Positions 18,610 through 27,901 of a stretch of 64,000 nucleotides of DNA are shown piece by piece. The position numbers were made by a program, and so were the translations under genes. Source of the stretch: CAZHJK01 sp964533275 (lineage in GTDB: Bacteria > Bacillota > Clostridia > Eubacteriales > Garciellaceae); assembly GCA_964533275.1 (NCBI GenBank), contig CAZHJK010000005.1, positions 1-64,000 on the forward strand, read 5' to 3'. The notes under the pieces were generated by a model. That model was not told the origin of the DNA. It searched no databases and worked only from the letters and a program-made list of their open reading frames with translations. Position 1 is the stretch's first letter, and the number at the start of each line of letters is the position of its first letter.

Positions 18610-19623
18610 ATGCCATTAGAAATCATTCGTAATGATATAACAAAAGTTCATGTTGATGCCATAGTAAATGCAGCTAATTCATCATTACTTGGTGGAGGTG
18701 GGGTAGATGGAGCCATTCACCGTGCTGCAGGGCCTAAATTACTTGAGGAGTGTTACACCCTTGGGGGATGTGTAACGGGACAGGCAAAGATAACAAAAGG
18801 ATACAATCTGCAAGCAAAATATGTAATCCATACTGTTGGACCTGTTTGGCATGGAGGTAATAACAATGAGGAAAAGTTATTAGCTGATTGCTATGAAAAT
18901 TCACTTAAAATAGCTAAAGAATATAAGATAGAGAGCATGGCTTTTCCCCTTATTTCAACAGGTGCCTTTGGCTTTCCTAAGGATAAGGCATTAAAAATTG
19001 CAATTTCAGTAATCGGAGATTTTTTATTAAAATACGATATGACGGTTTTTCTGGTAGTATTTGATAAACCATCATTTGTATTATCTGAAAAATTATTCTC
19101 ATCCATTACCCAATATATTGACGATAAATATGTAGATAAACACCCCTATAATAGAGAAGTAAGATTTGTAGAGGAATTAAATCTTAGAGAAAGCCATTTT
19201 GATGAAGCTCAGCATTTATTAGAAGATGAACCTATCCCAATAAAAAAATCAAAACGAAGCCTTGATGAAGTTATAAATCAAAGGGATGAAACCTTCTCCC
19301 AGATGTTACTACGCTTGATTAATGAAAAAAACATGACAGATGCACAGACTTACAAAAGAGCAAATATAGACCGAAAGCTATTTTCCAAAATAAGAAATGA
19401 TATTGACTATAGACCAAGCAAAGTAACAGCCATCGCCTTTGCTATAGCCCTTAAATTAAACTTAGATGAAACAAAGGATTTACTACTTAAAGCTGGTTTT
19501 GCTCTTACCCATAGTAGAAAATTTGATATTATTATTGAGTATTTTATTGTAGAAGGGAATTATAATATTTTTGAAATAAACGAAGCTTTGTTTGCCTTTG
19601 ATCAGGATTTATTAGGTATGTAA
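18610..19623 (+). CDS. Macrodomain (ADP-ribose-binding/deacylating) fused to a C-terminal HTH-like domain
   Basis: Residues 1-170 form a YmdB-type macrodomain: [20 protein letters not shown], the ADP-ribose loop [36 protein letters not shown] and the phosphate loop ISTGAFGFP. Family members hydrolyse O-acetyl-ADP-ribose or remove ADP-ribose from proteins. Residues about 215-337 are extra: a helical segment ([20 protein letters not shown], then [17 protein letters not shown]) that resembles a Cro/XRE-type helix-turn-helix, so a link to DNA binding is possible. GGAGG precedes the ATG. A VWA protein follows. A decayed copy of this gene and its neighbour lies at 29.56-30.2 kb. Confidence 0.88.
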   Translation: MPLEIIRNDITKVHVDAIVNAANSSLLGGGGVDGAIHRAAGPKLLEECYTLGGCVTGQAKITKGYNLQAKYVIHTVGPVWHGGNNNEEKLLADCYENSLKIAKEYKIESMAFPLISTGAFGFPKDKALKIAISVIGDFLLKYDMTVFLVVFDKPSFVLSEKLFSSITQYIDDKYVDKHPYNREVRFVEELNLRESHFDEAQHLLEDEPIPIKKSKRSLDEVINQRDETFSQMLLRLINEKNMTDAQTYKRANIDRKLFSKIRNDIDYRPSKVTAIAFAIALKLNLDETKDLLLKAGFALTHSRKFDIIIEYFIVEGNYNIFEINEALFAFDQDLLGM

Positions 19624-19649
19624 ATAAAAATTTAAGATAATAAGTTTTA

Positions 19650-19682
19650 AATTTGTCGCTTTCCATGCGACCAATTTTTAAT
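19650..19682 (+). terminator. Possible terminator or attenuator between the macrodomain and VWA genes
   Basis: GTCGC (19655-19659) pairs with GCGAC (19667-19671), flanked by AAATTT and CAATTTTTAAT. The stem is short. Confidence 0.45.
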
Positions 19683-19729
19683 ATCAAAATGTTATCCTTA
19701 TATCAAATGAAAGAATGGAGGATAACAAA

Positions 19730-20392
19730 ATGAAAAAAAACTTAACTGAATTAGTATTTATACTTGATAGAAGTGGATCTATGAGCGGACTTGAAGATGA
19801 CACAATAGGTGGGTATAATGCACTATTAGAAAAACAAAAGAAAGAGCCTGGTGAAGCTATAATAACCACAGTGCTATTTGATGACAAATATGAGTTATTA
19901 CATGACCGTATTAACCTTAAAGGTGTCGAGACTATATCAGATAAAGAATATTATGTTAGAGGTACTACTGCACTTTTAGATGCAGTGGGGAAAACCATCA
20001 ATAAGGTAATAAATGTGCAGAGACACACCGCTGAAGAAGAACAACCAGAACATGTGATGTTTGTAATAACCACTGATGGTATGGAAAATGCTAGCCGAGA
20101 GTATACCTATAAAAGGGTTAATAAACTTATTAACCACCAAAAAGATAATTACGGCTGGGAATTTATCTTTCTTGGGGCGAATATTGATGCCATTGCTACA
20201 GCAGAACGATTCGGAATAAATAAAGACAGAGCAAGCAATTATCATGCAGATAGTGTAGGTACAAGACTCAATTACAGAGTACTTAGCGATGCAATAAGTG
20301 ATATGCGAGGTAATCATGTGGTATCAGATGATTGGAAGGAGAGTATTGAAGAGGATTATAAGAAACGTGGAGGAAGCAAGCATAGAAGGTAG
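19730..20392 (+). CDS. VWA-domain protein
   Basis: A 220-residue soluble von Willebrand factor A domain with an intact MIDAS metal site: DRSGSMSG (DxSxS) near residue 13, the Thr in RGTTALLDAVG and the Asp in ITTDGMENAS. It resembles the TerY-like bacterial VWA proteins found beside phosphatase, kinase or macrodomain genes. I choose the ATG at 19730, with GGAGG eight bases upstream; an ATG five codons earlier overlaps the ribosome site. The macrodomain gene lies immediately upstream, and a broken copy of the pair keeps the same order elsewhere, which argues for a functional link. Confidence 0.88.
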   Translation: MKKNLTELVFILDRSGSMSGLEDDTIGGYNALLEKQKKEPGEAIITTVLFDDKYELLHDRINLKGVETISDKEYYVRGTTALLDAVGKTINKVINVQRHTAEEEQPEHVMFVITTDGMENASREYTYKRVNKLINHQKDNYGWEFIFLGANIDAIATAERFGINKDRASNYHADSVGTRLNYRVLSDAISDMRGNHVVSDDWKESIEEDYKKRGGSKHRR

Positions 20393-20492
20393 AAATTATT
20401 ATTTAATAGATATAAAAGATAAAATAAGGTAAAATTAAGATAAGAATTTCAATTTAAGAAATACATTATAGTTTATTTGAAGGAGGTATAAA

Positions 20493-20936
20493 ATGGATAA
20501 AGATTCTTTGAAGGCTATAAAGGGAATGCTTAGGGAAGAATTAGAACCTATAAAAAATGATATTAATGGACTTAAAGAAGGTCAAAATAGATTAGAGAAT
20601 AAGTTTGATGATTTAGAAAAAGGACAAGGTAGATTAGAGAATAAGGTTGATGACCTAGAAAAAGGTCAAGGTAGATTAGAGAATAAGGTTGTTGACCTAG
20701 AAAAAGGTCAAGGTAGATTAGAAATTAAGTTTGATGATTTAGAAAAAGGACAGAAAGAGCTTAAGAAAGATGTAAAAGAAATTAAGACAATAATTCAAGA
20801 ACTAGAAGTTAATGACGCTAATAGACATTTAGAATTGAAAAATTCTATTGATGAATTAAGGAATAACCTATCAACTGTTGAAATAGTAACTGCAAGTAAC
20901 TATGCTGACATAGCAAAGTTGAAGAATATAAAATAA
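20493..20936 (+). CDS. Coiled-coil protein with tandem 14-residue repeats
   Basis: A 147-residue, highly charged helical protein. Residues about 25-95 hold five copies of a 14-residue unit (consensus DDLEKGQGRLENKV), two heptads each, predicting a long coiled coil. The DNA shows matching 42-base repeats at about 20566-20765. A second helical segment follows (KKDVKEIKTIIQELEVND) and a conserved-looking tail, EIVTASNYADIAKLK. Similar small proteins are common in Clostridia and Bacilli as single genes; the role is unknown. An excellent GGAGG precedes the ATG. Confidence 0.75.
   Translation: MDKDSLKAIKGMLREELEPIKNDINGLKEGQNRLENKFDDLEKGQGRLENKVDDLEKGQGRLENKVVDLEKGQGRLEIKFDDLEKGQKELKKDVKEIKTIIQELEVNDANRHLELKNSIDELRNNLSTVEIVTASNYADIAKLKNIK
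20566..20765 (+). repeat. Tandem 42-bp coding repeats
   Basis: About four to five units of 42 bases, each containing AAAGGTCAAGGTAGATTAGA or a close variant, inside the coiled-coil gene. The near-identity of units 2-4 suggests recent expansion. Confidence 0.8.
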
Positions 20937-20999
20937 AATGAAGTCACCAAAGTAATATAACTTCCATCCTAAGAGAGAACTTTTGAGGAAAGGTAAAAT

Positions 21000-21893
21000 A
21001 TGAAAAAATATTTAGTTGTCATAGAAAAATGTACAATTGCTATAATATATTTTTTAATAGTGACCCTGACCCTTACTGGTTGTCTATTTAACACTCACCC
21101 TTCTCATGACGAACAGCCCCAATCAGAAGAAAACCACAGAAGCTTCATAATTAACCCCGAGGGTTTAACAATCAAGGAGAGATTTACACCACCTCAAGGC
21201 TTTGAAAGGGTATATACAGAACCTGATACTTTCGCACACTATCTGCAAAGTCTACCGCTGAAGGCGGATGGAGTAAGGGTTTATTACTATGATGGGAGGG
21301 TAAAAAACAAAGCCGTCCATGAAGCCGTTATTGACATTGATGTAGGAGAAAGGGATTTACAACAATGTGCCGATGCTATCATGAGACTAAGGGCAGAATA
21401 CCTCTATGATCAAAAAAGGCAAGAAGAGATTGCATTTCATTTCACCAATGGCTTTTTAGCAGAATACAAGGAATGGATGAAGGGAAGAAGAATCTCTGTA
21501 CAAGGCAATGATGTAAGCTGGGTAAGTGGAGGAGAGGCAACTGATTCCTATGACAGCTTTCGAAAATATCTCGATATGGTTTTTGCTTATGCAGGAACCC
21601 TATCCCTATCCCAGGAGCTCATTCCTAGACCTCTTGAAGAAATGGAAATTGGAGATGTTTTTATTCAAGGAGGTAGTCCTGGTCATGGGGTGATTGTTGT
21701 AGATATTGCAATCAATCCAATGACCAATGAGAAAATATTTATAGTCGCTCAAAGCTATATGCCGGCACAGGACATTCATATACTGAAGAATCCAGAAGAT
21801 AATGCATTAAGTCCATGGTATTCCACTGCTACTAATAGGGGTTTTCATACTCCAGAATGGACATTCCAAGCAGAGGATTTAAAGCATTTTTAA
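21000..21893 (+). CDS. DUF4846-like lipoprotein
   Basis: A 297-residue protein with an N-terminal hydrophobic segment ending in a lipobox (LTLTGC at about residue 28), so it is likely anchored to the outer face of the membrane. The mature part has the pattern of DUF4846: YLQSLPLKADGVRVYYYDGRVKN, CADAIMRLRAEYLY, IGDVFIQGGSPGHGVIVVDIA and AQSYMPAQDIHILKNP. The GSPGHGVIVVD segment suggests an NlpC/P60-like or C39-like catalytic His, but activity is unproven. The region is somewhat richer in GC than the genes around it. Confidence 0.8.
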   Translation: MKKYLVVIEKCTIAIIYFLIVTLTLTGCLFNTHPSHDEQPQSEENHRSFIINPEGLTIKERFTPPQGFERVYTEPDTFAHYLQSLPLKADGVRVYYYDGRVKNKAVHEAVIDIDVGERDLQQCADAIMRLRAEYLYDQKRQEEIAFHFTNGFLAEYKEWMKGRRISVQGNDVSWVSGGEATDSYDSFRKYLDMVFAYAGTLSLSQELIPRPLEEMEIGDVFIQGGSPGHGVIVVDIAINPMTNEKIFIVAQSYMPAQDIHILKNPEDNALSPWYSTATNRGFHTPEWTFQAEDLKHF

Positions 21894-22053
21894 CAAGACA
21901 GTATTATAAGAGAAGTGATTATAGACTCCGATGAAAACTGCAGATATTCCTTAACAAGAGCAGGGGATACTTTATTACCTTAAGAAATATTTTTAAATAT
22001 TAACGAAGTTTGCTTACGACAAAATCACAAATATAATTTAAGAGGTGAATTAA

Positions 22054-22908
22054 ATGTCCAAGGATAAAATAAGATCAAAGATAAATGCTAAGGGGACTGA
22101 AATTACAATTATTTAAATTAGTAATAATAACGATTATATTAGTTTGACAGATATAGCAAAATATAAAAATGAAGATTCCCCAGGAGATGTAGTAAAAAAT
22201 TGGTTAAGAAATCGAAATACTATCGAATTTTTGGGATTATGGGAACAGTTCAATAATTTAAATTTTAAACTGGTCGAATTCGACCAGTTTAAAAATGAAT
22301 CAGGAAGTAATGCATTTGTTTTATCTCCACAAAAATGGATAGAGAGCACTAATGCTCTTGGAATAACCTCAAAATCTGGAAGATATGGTGGAACATACGC
22401 TCATAAAGATATAGCTTTTGAGTTCGCCTCATGGATTTCACCAGAATTCAAATTATATATTATAAAGGATTATCAAAGACTTAAAGAGAATGAGAGTAGT
22501 AAACTATCTTTAGATTGGAATCTAAACCGCACATTAGCTAAATTGAATTATAAAATTCATACAGATGCAATCAAAGAAAATATTGTTTCTAATAATTTAA
22601 CATCGGAGCAAATTGGAGTGACATATGCTAATGAAGCAGACCTATTAAATGTTGCTTTGTTTGGTAAAACAGCTAAGCAATGGAGAAATGAAAATCCGGA
22701 ATCAAAAGGAAATATAAGAGATTTTGCTACAATTGAGCAACTCATTGTGATGGTAAATTTAGAGAATATGAATGCTCATATGATAAATCAAGGTATAGAA
22801 CAAAAACAAAGATTAATAGAATTAAATAAAATAGCGAGAAATCAACTAAATACTTTACTTAATAATAAAACTGTAAAAAGTATAGGGAATATTAAACCTA
22901 TGATATGA
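22054..22908 (+). pseudogene. KilA-N domain gene interrupted by a nonsense codon
   Basis: The frame starts at an ATG with an AAGAGGTG site (MSKDKIRSKINAKG...), meets TAA at 22114-22116 and continues in the same frame as a normal KilA-N domain: YISLTDIAKYKNEDSPGDVV, WLRNRNTIEFL, SGSNAFVLSPQKWIE, GRYGGTYAHKDIAFEFASWI. A C-terminal helical part follows (NEADLLNVALFGKTAKQW, EQLIVMVNLENMNAHMINQG). KilA-N is a DNA-binding domain of phage and prophage proteins. One base change explains the break. A shorter product from the TTG at 22144 is possible but would lack the first strand and has no ribosome site. The gene carries a perfect 32-bp palindrome. Confidence 0.8.
22263..22294. repeat. Perfect 32-bp palindrome inside the KilA-N gene
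   Basis: The arms are TTTTAAACTGGTCGAA and its exact reverse complement, with no spacer. It encodes residues FKLVEFDQFKN. Confidence 0.85.
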
Positions 22909-22932
22909 AGTTCTTAATTACAAAACAAAGGG

Positions 22933-23139
22933 GATGAAAAACTAATAAAGGAAAAGCAAGTAAAAACCTCTATAGCTGCTATGTTAGCAAAGAAAAAAGA
23001 TGAAATAATTTTAGTGTTTATAGAGTGGAAATATGTTGAGCGATACTATGAAAAATCTATTAAAGCTAAAGAAAAAGCAAACTATGAAGTAAGAAAAAAC
23101 AAAACAAGAAGATATGACAATAGGGAGGGAATAAAATGA
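22933..23139 (+). pseudogene. C-terminal fragment of an unidentified gene
   Basis: An open stretch of 68 codons with no start, reading DEKLIKEKQVKTSIAAMLAK and then EIILVFIEWKYVERYY. The IEWKYVE segment recalls the catalytic (D/E)xK strand of PD-(D/E)XK-like nucleases of the PGN_0703 type, but the match is from memory and weak. It ends in a TGA that overlaps the ATG of the ThpR fragment, as coupled genes do. The 5' part is missing. Confidence 0.35.
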
Positions 23140-23272
23140 GACTTTTTATTGGGGTACTTTTCCCAGAAGAAGTATTGAATGAAATCATGAAAAACCCTTG
23201 ATTAGGTTTGAAGTGGATAGTATGAACCTAATACATTCCCATAGGAAAGAGGGAAGATTGACATATACCTAA
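23136..23272 (+). pseudogene. thpR: RNA 2',3'-cyclic phosphodiesterase (ThpR) remnant with large internal deletion
   Basis: Begins with a good ribosome site and the family start MRLFIGVLFPEEVLNEIM. It then jumps, with a frame change, to the family's C-terminal end, IRFEVDSMNLIHSHRKEG followed by RLTYT. A full ThpR is about 180 residues. Both HxT catalytic motifs are lost, so this is a non-functional remnant. Confidence 0.75.
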
Positions 23273-23338
23273 TTAAAGGAAAAAAGGATTTAAGATAGGC
23301 TCCTTGCTTTAATTTTAGAAAAAGAAGGGGGAATTGAC

Positions 23339-24574
23339 TTGGACTTAGTGATAACAAATGCTAGGATGAGACATAAAGAAGGGTTTTGGAACATTGGTAT
23401 AAAGAATGGAAAGATAATCGAAATATCAAAGGACCATATATCAGGGAATGAAAAGCTCGATGCAGGTGAGAATCTTGTAACTCCAGGATTTATCGACCCC
23501 CATATCCATCTAGATAAGGTAAATATAGTCGATGTCGTAAGACCAAATATCACTGGGACCCTCAAAGAAGCTATTGAGATTATTTGGGAGAAGAAGAAAA
23601 ACTATACCATTGAAGACATCGTTGAAAGAGCTGGAGAGGTAATACGAAGGGCCGCTGTAAATGGTACGACTAGGATGCGAACCCATGTGGATGTTGATAC
23701 CATAGGCGGATTAAAACCCTTAGAGGGAGTACTTGCAACAAAGAAGAAGTATAGGGAGATTATGGATATCCAGATAGTAGCCTTTCCACAGGAGGGTATA
23801 ATTAAGGACCCTGGTTGTGAAACGCTTATGATAGAGGCAATGAAGATGGGTGCAGATATCATAGGAGGGATGCCAGCCAATGAGCGTACATCCGATGACA
23901 GCATGAAACATATAAAAATATGTTTTGATATAGCACAAAGATTTAATGCCGATGTGGATATGCATGTGGACGAAACCGATGATCCCTTCTATAGAACGCT
24001 GGAGATGCTTGCCGATGAAACCATCGCTCGAGGCTGGCAGGGAAGAGTGACCGCGGGGCATACCTGTGCCCTTGCTGCCTATGATGACCATTATGCCAGT
24101 TATGTCATAGAAAAGGTAAAGCGGGCTGGGATACATATGATCACAAATCCTGTCACCAATTTGATGCTTCAGGGAAGAAATGACAAACAACCTATAAGAA
24201 GAGGAATTACCAGAGTTAAGGAACTATTGGAGGCAGGAGTTAATGTGAGCTTTGGTCAAGATTGCATCAAGGATACCTTCTACCCCTTTGGTAGTGCGGA
24301 TATGCTCCAGGTGGCACTAGTGACCGCTCATGCAGCCCAAATGAGTCTGCCCCAAGAGATCGAAAAAGTGTTTGACATGATTACCTATGATGCGGCAAAG
24401 ATTCTAGATTTGAAGGAGTATGGCCTGGGGGAGGGAAGAACAGCGGACTTGGTAATATTGAATTGTAAGACGGTAAAAGATGCAATAAGACTTCAACCTG
24501 AAAGACTCTATGTTATAAAAGATGGAAAAGTTATCGCAAAAAGTGAAAGGAAACAAGAGCTCTACCTAATTTAA
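23339..24574 (+). CDS. CodA-like cytosine deaminase / amidohydrolase
   Basis: A 411-residue metal-dependent hydrolase of the amidohydrolase superfamily. Metal ligands are visible in order: HIH in TPGFIDPHIHLDKV, His in DMHVDETDDP, His in TAGHTCAL and Asp in VSFGQDCIKD. The C-terminal GEGRTADLVILN returns to the small beta domain. The DMHVDETDD and AGHTCAL patterns match the cytosine deaminase (CodA) subfamily, which also deaminates isoguanine or other N-heterocycles. It starts at a TTG preceded by AAGGGGG. No cytosine permease is adjacent, so the substrate is open. It is a complete gene inside a zone of gene remnants. Confidence 0.85.
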   Translation: MDLVITNARMRHKEGFWNIGIKNGKIIEISKDHISGNEKLDAGENLVTPGFIDPHIHLDKVNIVDVVRPNITGTLKEAIEIIWEKKKNYTIEDIVERAGEVIRRAAVNGTTRMRTHVDVDTIGGLKPLEGVLATKKKYREIMDIQIVAFPQEGIIKDPGCETLMIEAMKMGADIIGGMPANERTSDDSMKHIKICFDIAQRFNADVDMHVDETDDPFYRTLEMLADETIARGWQGRVTAGHTCALAAYDDHYASYVIEKVKRAGIHMITNPVTNLMLQGRNDKQPIRRGITRVKELLEAGVNVSFGQDCIKDTFYPFGSADMLQVALVTAHAAQMSLPQEIEKVFDMITYDAAKILDLKEYGLGEGRTADLVILNCKTVKDAIRLQPERLYVIKDGKVIAKSERKQELYLI

Positions 24575-24620
24575 TGACTGGTGTAAATTTATAGGCGATC
24601 AAGGAAGGGTAGTCAAGTTT

Positions 24621-24945
24621 CATGTGATTACAAAGTACATAAGAAAAATCTCAGAAGCAGAATCCTTTGGTGAATGGTTTATAGATAAAGAAAACGATGG
24701 AACTCCTAAACATCCGATTCAATTGCCATATGTAAAATATAACGAACTTGTAGATTCATTTGAAACTGAGTTTTATGAATTCGCAGAAAGTCATCCCAAA
24801 TAATGTAGTTAATACTACTCTTATTGAAACTTATGAGATACCAATTAGTAGTCAAGAAGAAAATCTTATCGTAAAGGTAGTACAGGTAGATTTAGAGAAA
24901 GATGCTACTGAAATGGGAGAAGGATTAAGAGGAATTTTAGTATAA
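24621..24945 (+). pseudogene. DUF6508-like remnant and adjoining open fragment
   Basis: Codons from 24621 to the TAA at 24801-24803 read VITKYIRKISEAESFGEWF and then DGTPKHPIQLPYVKYNELVD, which resembles the N-terminal part of DUF6508 proteins (family from memory), without a convincing start. A second open stretch to the TAA at 24943-24945 in another frame reads IETYEIPISSQEENLIVKVV and looks like the end of a different short gene. Neither piece looks complete. Confidence 0.45.
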
Positions 24946-24949
24946 ATAT

Positions 24950-24982
24950 AGCAGTCTGGGGTAATAAACCCCAGACTGCTAT
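24950..24982. terminator. Perfect 12-bp hairpin between convergent units
   Basis: AGCAGTCTGGGG pairs exactly with CCCCAGACTGCT across a 7-base loop. It most likely ends the minus-strand reductase gene and perhaps transcription from the left as well. T runs are weak on both sides. Confidence 0.7.
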
Positions 24983-25021
24983 AATAATGTCAATGTATTA
25001 CTATTAAGTTAATACTAAATA

Positions 25022-26965
25022 TTATATCCTTGTACCTGTAATATATCCGCTATGAACAGCATCTGATATTTTTCCAATATCGGAACAATCTCCTATAATA
25101 TAGGTCTCTGGAAAATGTTTTTCAATGATGTCTGCAAGATCAGTATTTTGCTTGGTCCCTATAGCAACGATGATTTTATCAAAATCAATTTTCATCTCTT
25201 CCCCTGCCTTATTCGTAGCAAGGATTACGTCGTCTTTGATCTCATAGCAGCTATGACCGGTAATAATTTCTACATTATGCTTATTTAAGTGATCCATTAA
25301 AGAAAATTTATTAATCATATTTAAATCATTGGCTACATCATCCAACATTTCCACTATAGTAACAGCATGGCCTTCCATGGCTAAACCAAGGGCAGTTTCA
25401 CAACCAACAAGGCCTCCACCTATAACTACAACCTTATCCTCTTTATCAAAGGATGCATTCTTTATCCCTTCTACTGTCATTACCCTTTCATCATTAATCC
25501 CTTTAATCTTAGGCATATAAGGATGGGCACCTGCTGCTACCACAACTACATCAGGCTTTGTGCTTTTAATGGTATCAATGGTTGCCTCTACACCCATCTT
25601 AAGATCTATGTCCCTTGTAGTTACTTGATTCTTCAAGTATTCATTATAATCCCTAACACTCCATTTAAATGGCTCAAGGGCGGCAAAATTTAGCTGACCT
25701 CCTAATTGTTGATCCTTTTCCAACAGAGTTACTTTGTGCCCCCTCTTATTGGCCACAAGAGCTGTTTCCATGCCGGCAGGTCCGCCACCAACAATAGTAA
25801 CATTCCTTGGTTCTTCGGCTTTAGTAATTGTGAACCTTGCCTCCCGTCCACACTGTGGATTGACGGAACAGGTTAATTCCTTACCTGTCAATACATTCAT
25901 AATGCATAGATCATTACAACGTAAACAAGGTCGAATTTCTGACTCCTTATTTAGGCGAGCTTTGTTGGCCCATTCTGGATCAGCTAATAATGAACGACCC
26001 AGTGCCACAAAATCTGTTTCTCCATTTGCTAGCGCCTCTTCAGTAATATCCGGGGTATTAAAGTTTCCTGCATTAATGATAGGAATACTAACATGTTGCT
26101 TGATAGCATGTGCAAGATCTTTCATACAAGCTCTTCCAAGATATGTGGGAGGGAATATCCAGTCAATGGATTCATAGCGACCTGCATCCACATTAATGGC
26201 ATCATAGCCGTATTCCTCTAATAATTTACATATCTCAATGCCATCCTCCAAGGTCCTAAAACCACTATATTTTTGATCGACACTAATACGGAAAGTAACT
26301 GCCAGAGAATCCCCGACCCGTCTTTTAATTTCTTCACGGATATCTTTGACGATCCGCATCCTACCTTCTAAATCTCCGCCGTATTCATCGGTCCGCTTAT
26401 TGGTATCAGGGGACATAAATTGATCCAATAAATAACCTGCATGTCCATGGATTTCAGCCATTGGATAACCACATTGGACCGCATACTCTGCAGATTTTGC
26501 AATATTAGAAACCATACGATGGATTTCATCGATTGTTAATTCCCTACACATAATACTAGGGTCATTAATAGCGGTGATCTCTGAAGGAGCCACAGGTTGA
26601 ATCATGGCAGGTGCATCGGATTGTCGCCCCATACCTATAGATAGCTGTATACATGGAACGGCTCCGTAATACTTAACCATGGTAACCAGTTCAGATTGTC
26701 TTGCGATTTTATTGGGATGGTCCAGCCTTGCCATTCCAAAGGTATGAGGTGTTGCATCAATCTCACTTTGGTAATTGGTTTCAGTGATGATCATACCCAC
26801 TCCACCTTTAGCTCTTTCAGCATAGAAATCTATAAGTTCTTGGGTGATTCTACTATCTGGGCCACAATGACCTGTACCCATAGGTGTCATAACAATTCTG
26901 TTTGGGATCCTCACCTTCCCTATGTAGCCTTCTGCAAATAGATTTGGATACTTTTTTGAATACAT
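25022..26965 (-). CDS. 2-enoate-reductase-type NADH:flavin oxidoreductase (FMN, 4Fe-4S, FAD)
   Basis: About 647 residues. Residues 1-340 form an old-yellow-enzyme TIM barrel that binds FMN (IVMTPMGTGHCG, EIHGHAGYLLDQFMSPDTN, ALGRSLLADPEW). A cysteine cluster for [4Fe-4S] follows (CLRCNDLCIMN, with a distal CSVNPQCGRE). The C-terminal half is an FAD/NADH domain with two dinucleotide folds (VTIVGGGPAGMETA and KVVVIGGGLVGCETALG). This is the architecture of clostridial enoate reductases, 2,4-dienoyl-CoA reductase and BaiCD-type enzymes; the substrate is unknown. Start at the ATG at 26965, with GAAGGAGG upstream; an ATG 12 codons earlier is less likely. Divergent from a TetR gene with palindromic sites between. 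Confidence 0.92.
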   Translation of the reverse strand: MYSKKYPNLFAEGYIGKVRIPNRIVMTPMGTGHCGPDSRITQELIDFYAERAKGGVGMIITETNYQSEIDATPHTFGMARLDHPNKIARQSELVTMVKYYGAVPCIQLSIGMGRQSDAPAMIQPVAPSEITAINDPSIMCRELTIDEIHRMVSNIAKSAEYAVQCGYPMAEIHGHAGYLLDQFMSPDTNKRTDEYGGDLEGRMRIVKDIREEIKRRVGDSLAVTFRISVDQKYSGFRTLEDGIEICKLLEEYGYDAINVDAGRYESIDWIFPPTYLGRACMKDLAHAIKQHVSIPIINAGNFNTPDITEEALANGETDFVALGRSLLADPEWANKARLNKESEIRPCLRCNDLCIMNVLTGKELTCSVNPQCGREARFTITKAEEPRNVTIVGGGPAGMETALVANKRGHKVTLLEKDQQLGGQLNFAALEPFKWSVRDYNEYLKNQVTTRDIDLKMGVEATIDTIKSTKPDVVVVAAGAHPYMPKIKGINDERVMTVEGIKNASFDKEDKVVVIGGGLVGCETALGLAMEGHAVTIVEMLDDVANDLNMINKFSLMDHLNKHNVEIITGHSCYEIKDDVILATNKAGEEMKIDFDKIIVAIGTKQNTDLADIIEKHFPETYIIGDCSDIGKISDAVHSGYITGTRI

Positions 26966-27010
26966 TGTACATTCCTCCTTCGATGATAAAATATACTTCA
27001 TACCAATAGA

Positions 27011-27028
27011 AACATACTATAGTATGTT
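27011..27028. promoter_or_regulatory. TetR-type operator 1
   Basis: AACATACTATAGTATGTT is a perfect palindrome in the divergent region between the reductase gene and the TetR gene. It lies 46 bases upstream of the reductase start. Confidence 0.65.
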
Positions 27029-27046
27029 TGTTAATTAATATACTAA

Positions 27047-27060
27047 CATACTCCGGTATG
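27047..27060. promoter_or_regulatory. TetR-type operator 2
   Basis: CATACTCCGGTATG is near-palindromic with half-sites CATAC/GTATG identical to those of operator 1, with equivalent positions 34 bases apart. Confidence 0.55.
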
Positions 27061-27204
27061 CTTTGCAAACAATATATTTTGAATAAATACCTATATGTTC
27101 TTGACAATTTTTCAATAAATTATAAAATTCAGTTAGTAGATCAATTACATTCAAAAAATATTACTTATATATTAATCTGTTTTGTATATTAAGGAGGAAG
27201 CCAT

Positions 27205-27777
27205 TTGAAGAAGAAATTATTAGATACAGCAATGGATCTTTTTAGTAGATATGGCTATGAAGATGTCAGTGTGGATATGATTTGCAAGCACTGCAATGTT
27301 ACCAAGGGAAGCTTTTATTATCACTATTTATCCAAGGATAGTTTACTGAGTGAATACTATACGATAAATACCAATAATGACTTAACTGATTTATTGATAA
27401 AGATGATCGATATTAAAGATCCTTTAGAAAAACTATGGAAAATAGCCGGTTACTATCCGGAACAAAATAATTTACTTAATCCTAGCCTGAATATGCATCT
27501 GATGGTAGCAAATATGGAACACGGTGGGAAACTCTACCCAGTTTTAATTGACAATATAATTGCTTACTATTCGGAAGTATCCAATGTTTTAAAAAAAGTA
27601 ACAGAGGAAGGCCAATCCCAAGGTATCATTAAAAATGAATACGACTGGGGTCAGCTATTTGAATTATACTGTGCTGCATTCCATGGTCTGCTCGTTGAAT
27701 GGAGCGCAACAGATGGAAGCTTTGACTTGATGGAAAGAATATATCAATATTTTCTGATGATTTATAAAAAGAATTAA
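27205..27777 (+). CDS. TetR-family regulator of the divergent enoate reductase gene
   Basis: A 190-residue protein with a TetR DNA-binding domain at residues 1-50: KKLLDTAMDLFSRYGYEDVS, CKHCNVTKGSFYYHYLSKDS. The C-terminal helical part (LLNPSLNMHLMVANMEHGGK, LFELYCAAFHGLLVEW) would bind a small ligand. It starts at a TTG preceded by AAGGAGG. Its position back-to-back with the flavoenzyme gene, with two CATAC-N4-GTATG sites between, predicts that it represses that gene and possibly itself. The inducer is presumably the reductase substrate. Confidence 0.88.
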   Translation: MKKKLLDTAMDLFSRYGYEDVSVDMICKHCNVTKGSFYYHYLSKDSLLSEYYTINTNNDLTDLLIKMIDIKDPLEKLWKIAGYYPEQNNLLNPSLNMHLMVANMEHGGKLYPVLIDNIIAYYSEVSNVLKKVTEEGQSQGIIKNEYDWGQLFELYCAAFHGLLVEWSATDGSFDLMERIYQYFLMIYKKN

Positions 27778-27901
27778 TGAAGGCGGACTTATTTAAAGAA
27801 CAGGAAATTTCTGTTGTTTTATATTTCCAGATTTAAGAAGGAATTCCGACATCGGGCATTGAAGTAATTTAATATATAATCAATGGTATCGGAGGGTTTT
27901 T

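Noticed and set aside
20566..20765. Tandem repeat as a CRISPR array
   Set aside because: Units of 42 bases run without unique spacers and code for a coiled coil inside an open gene.
22144..22908. A complete KilA-N gene starting at the TTG at 22144
   Set aside because: A good ribosome site and start lie at 22054 in the same frame, separated only by one TAA; the TTG has no ribosome site.
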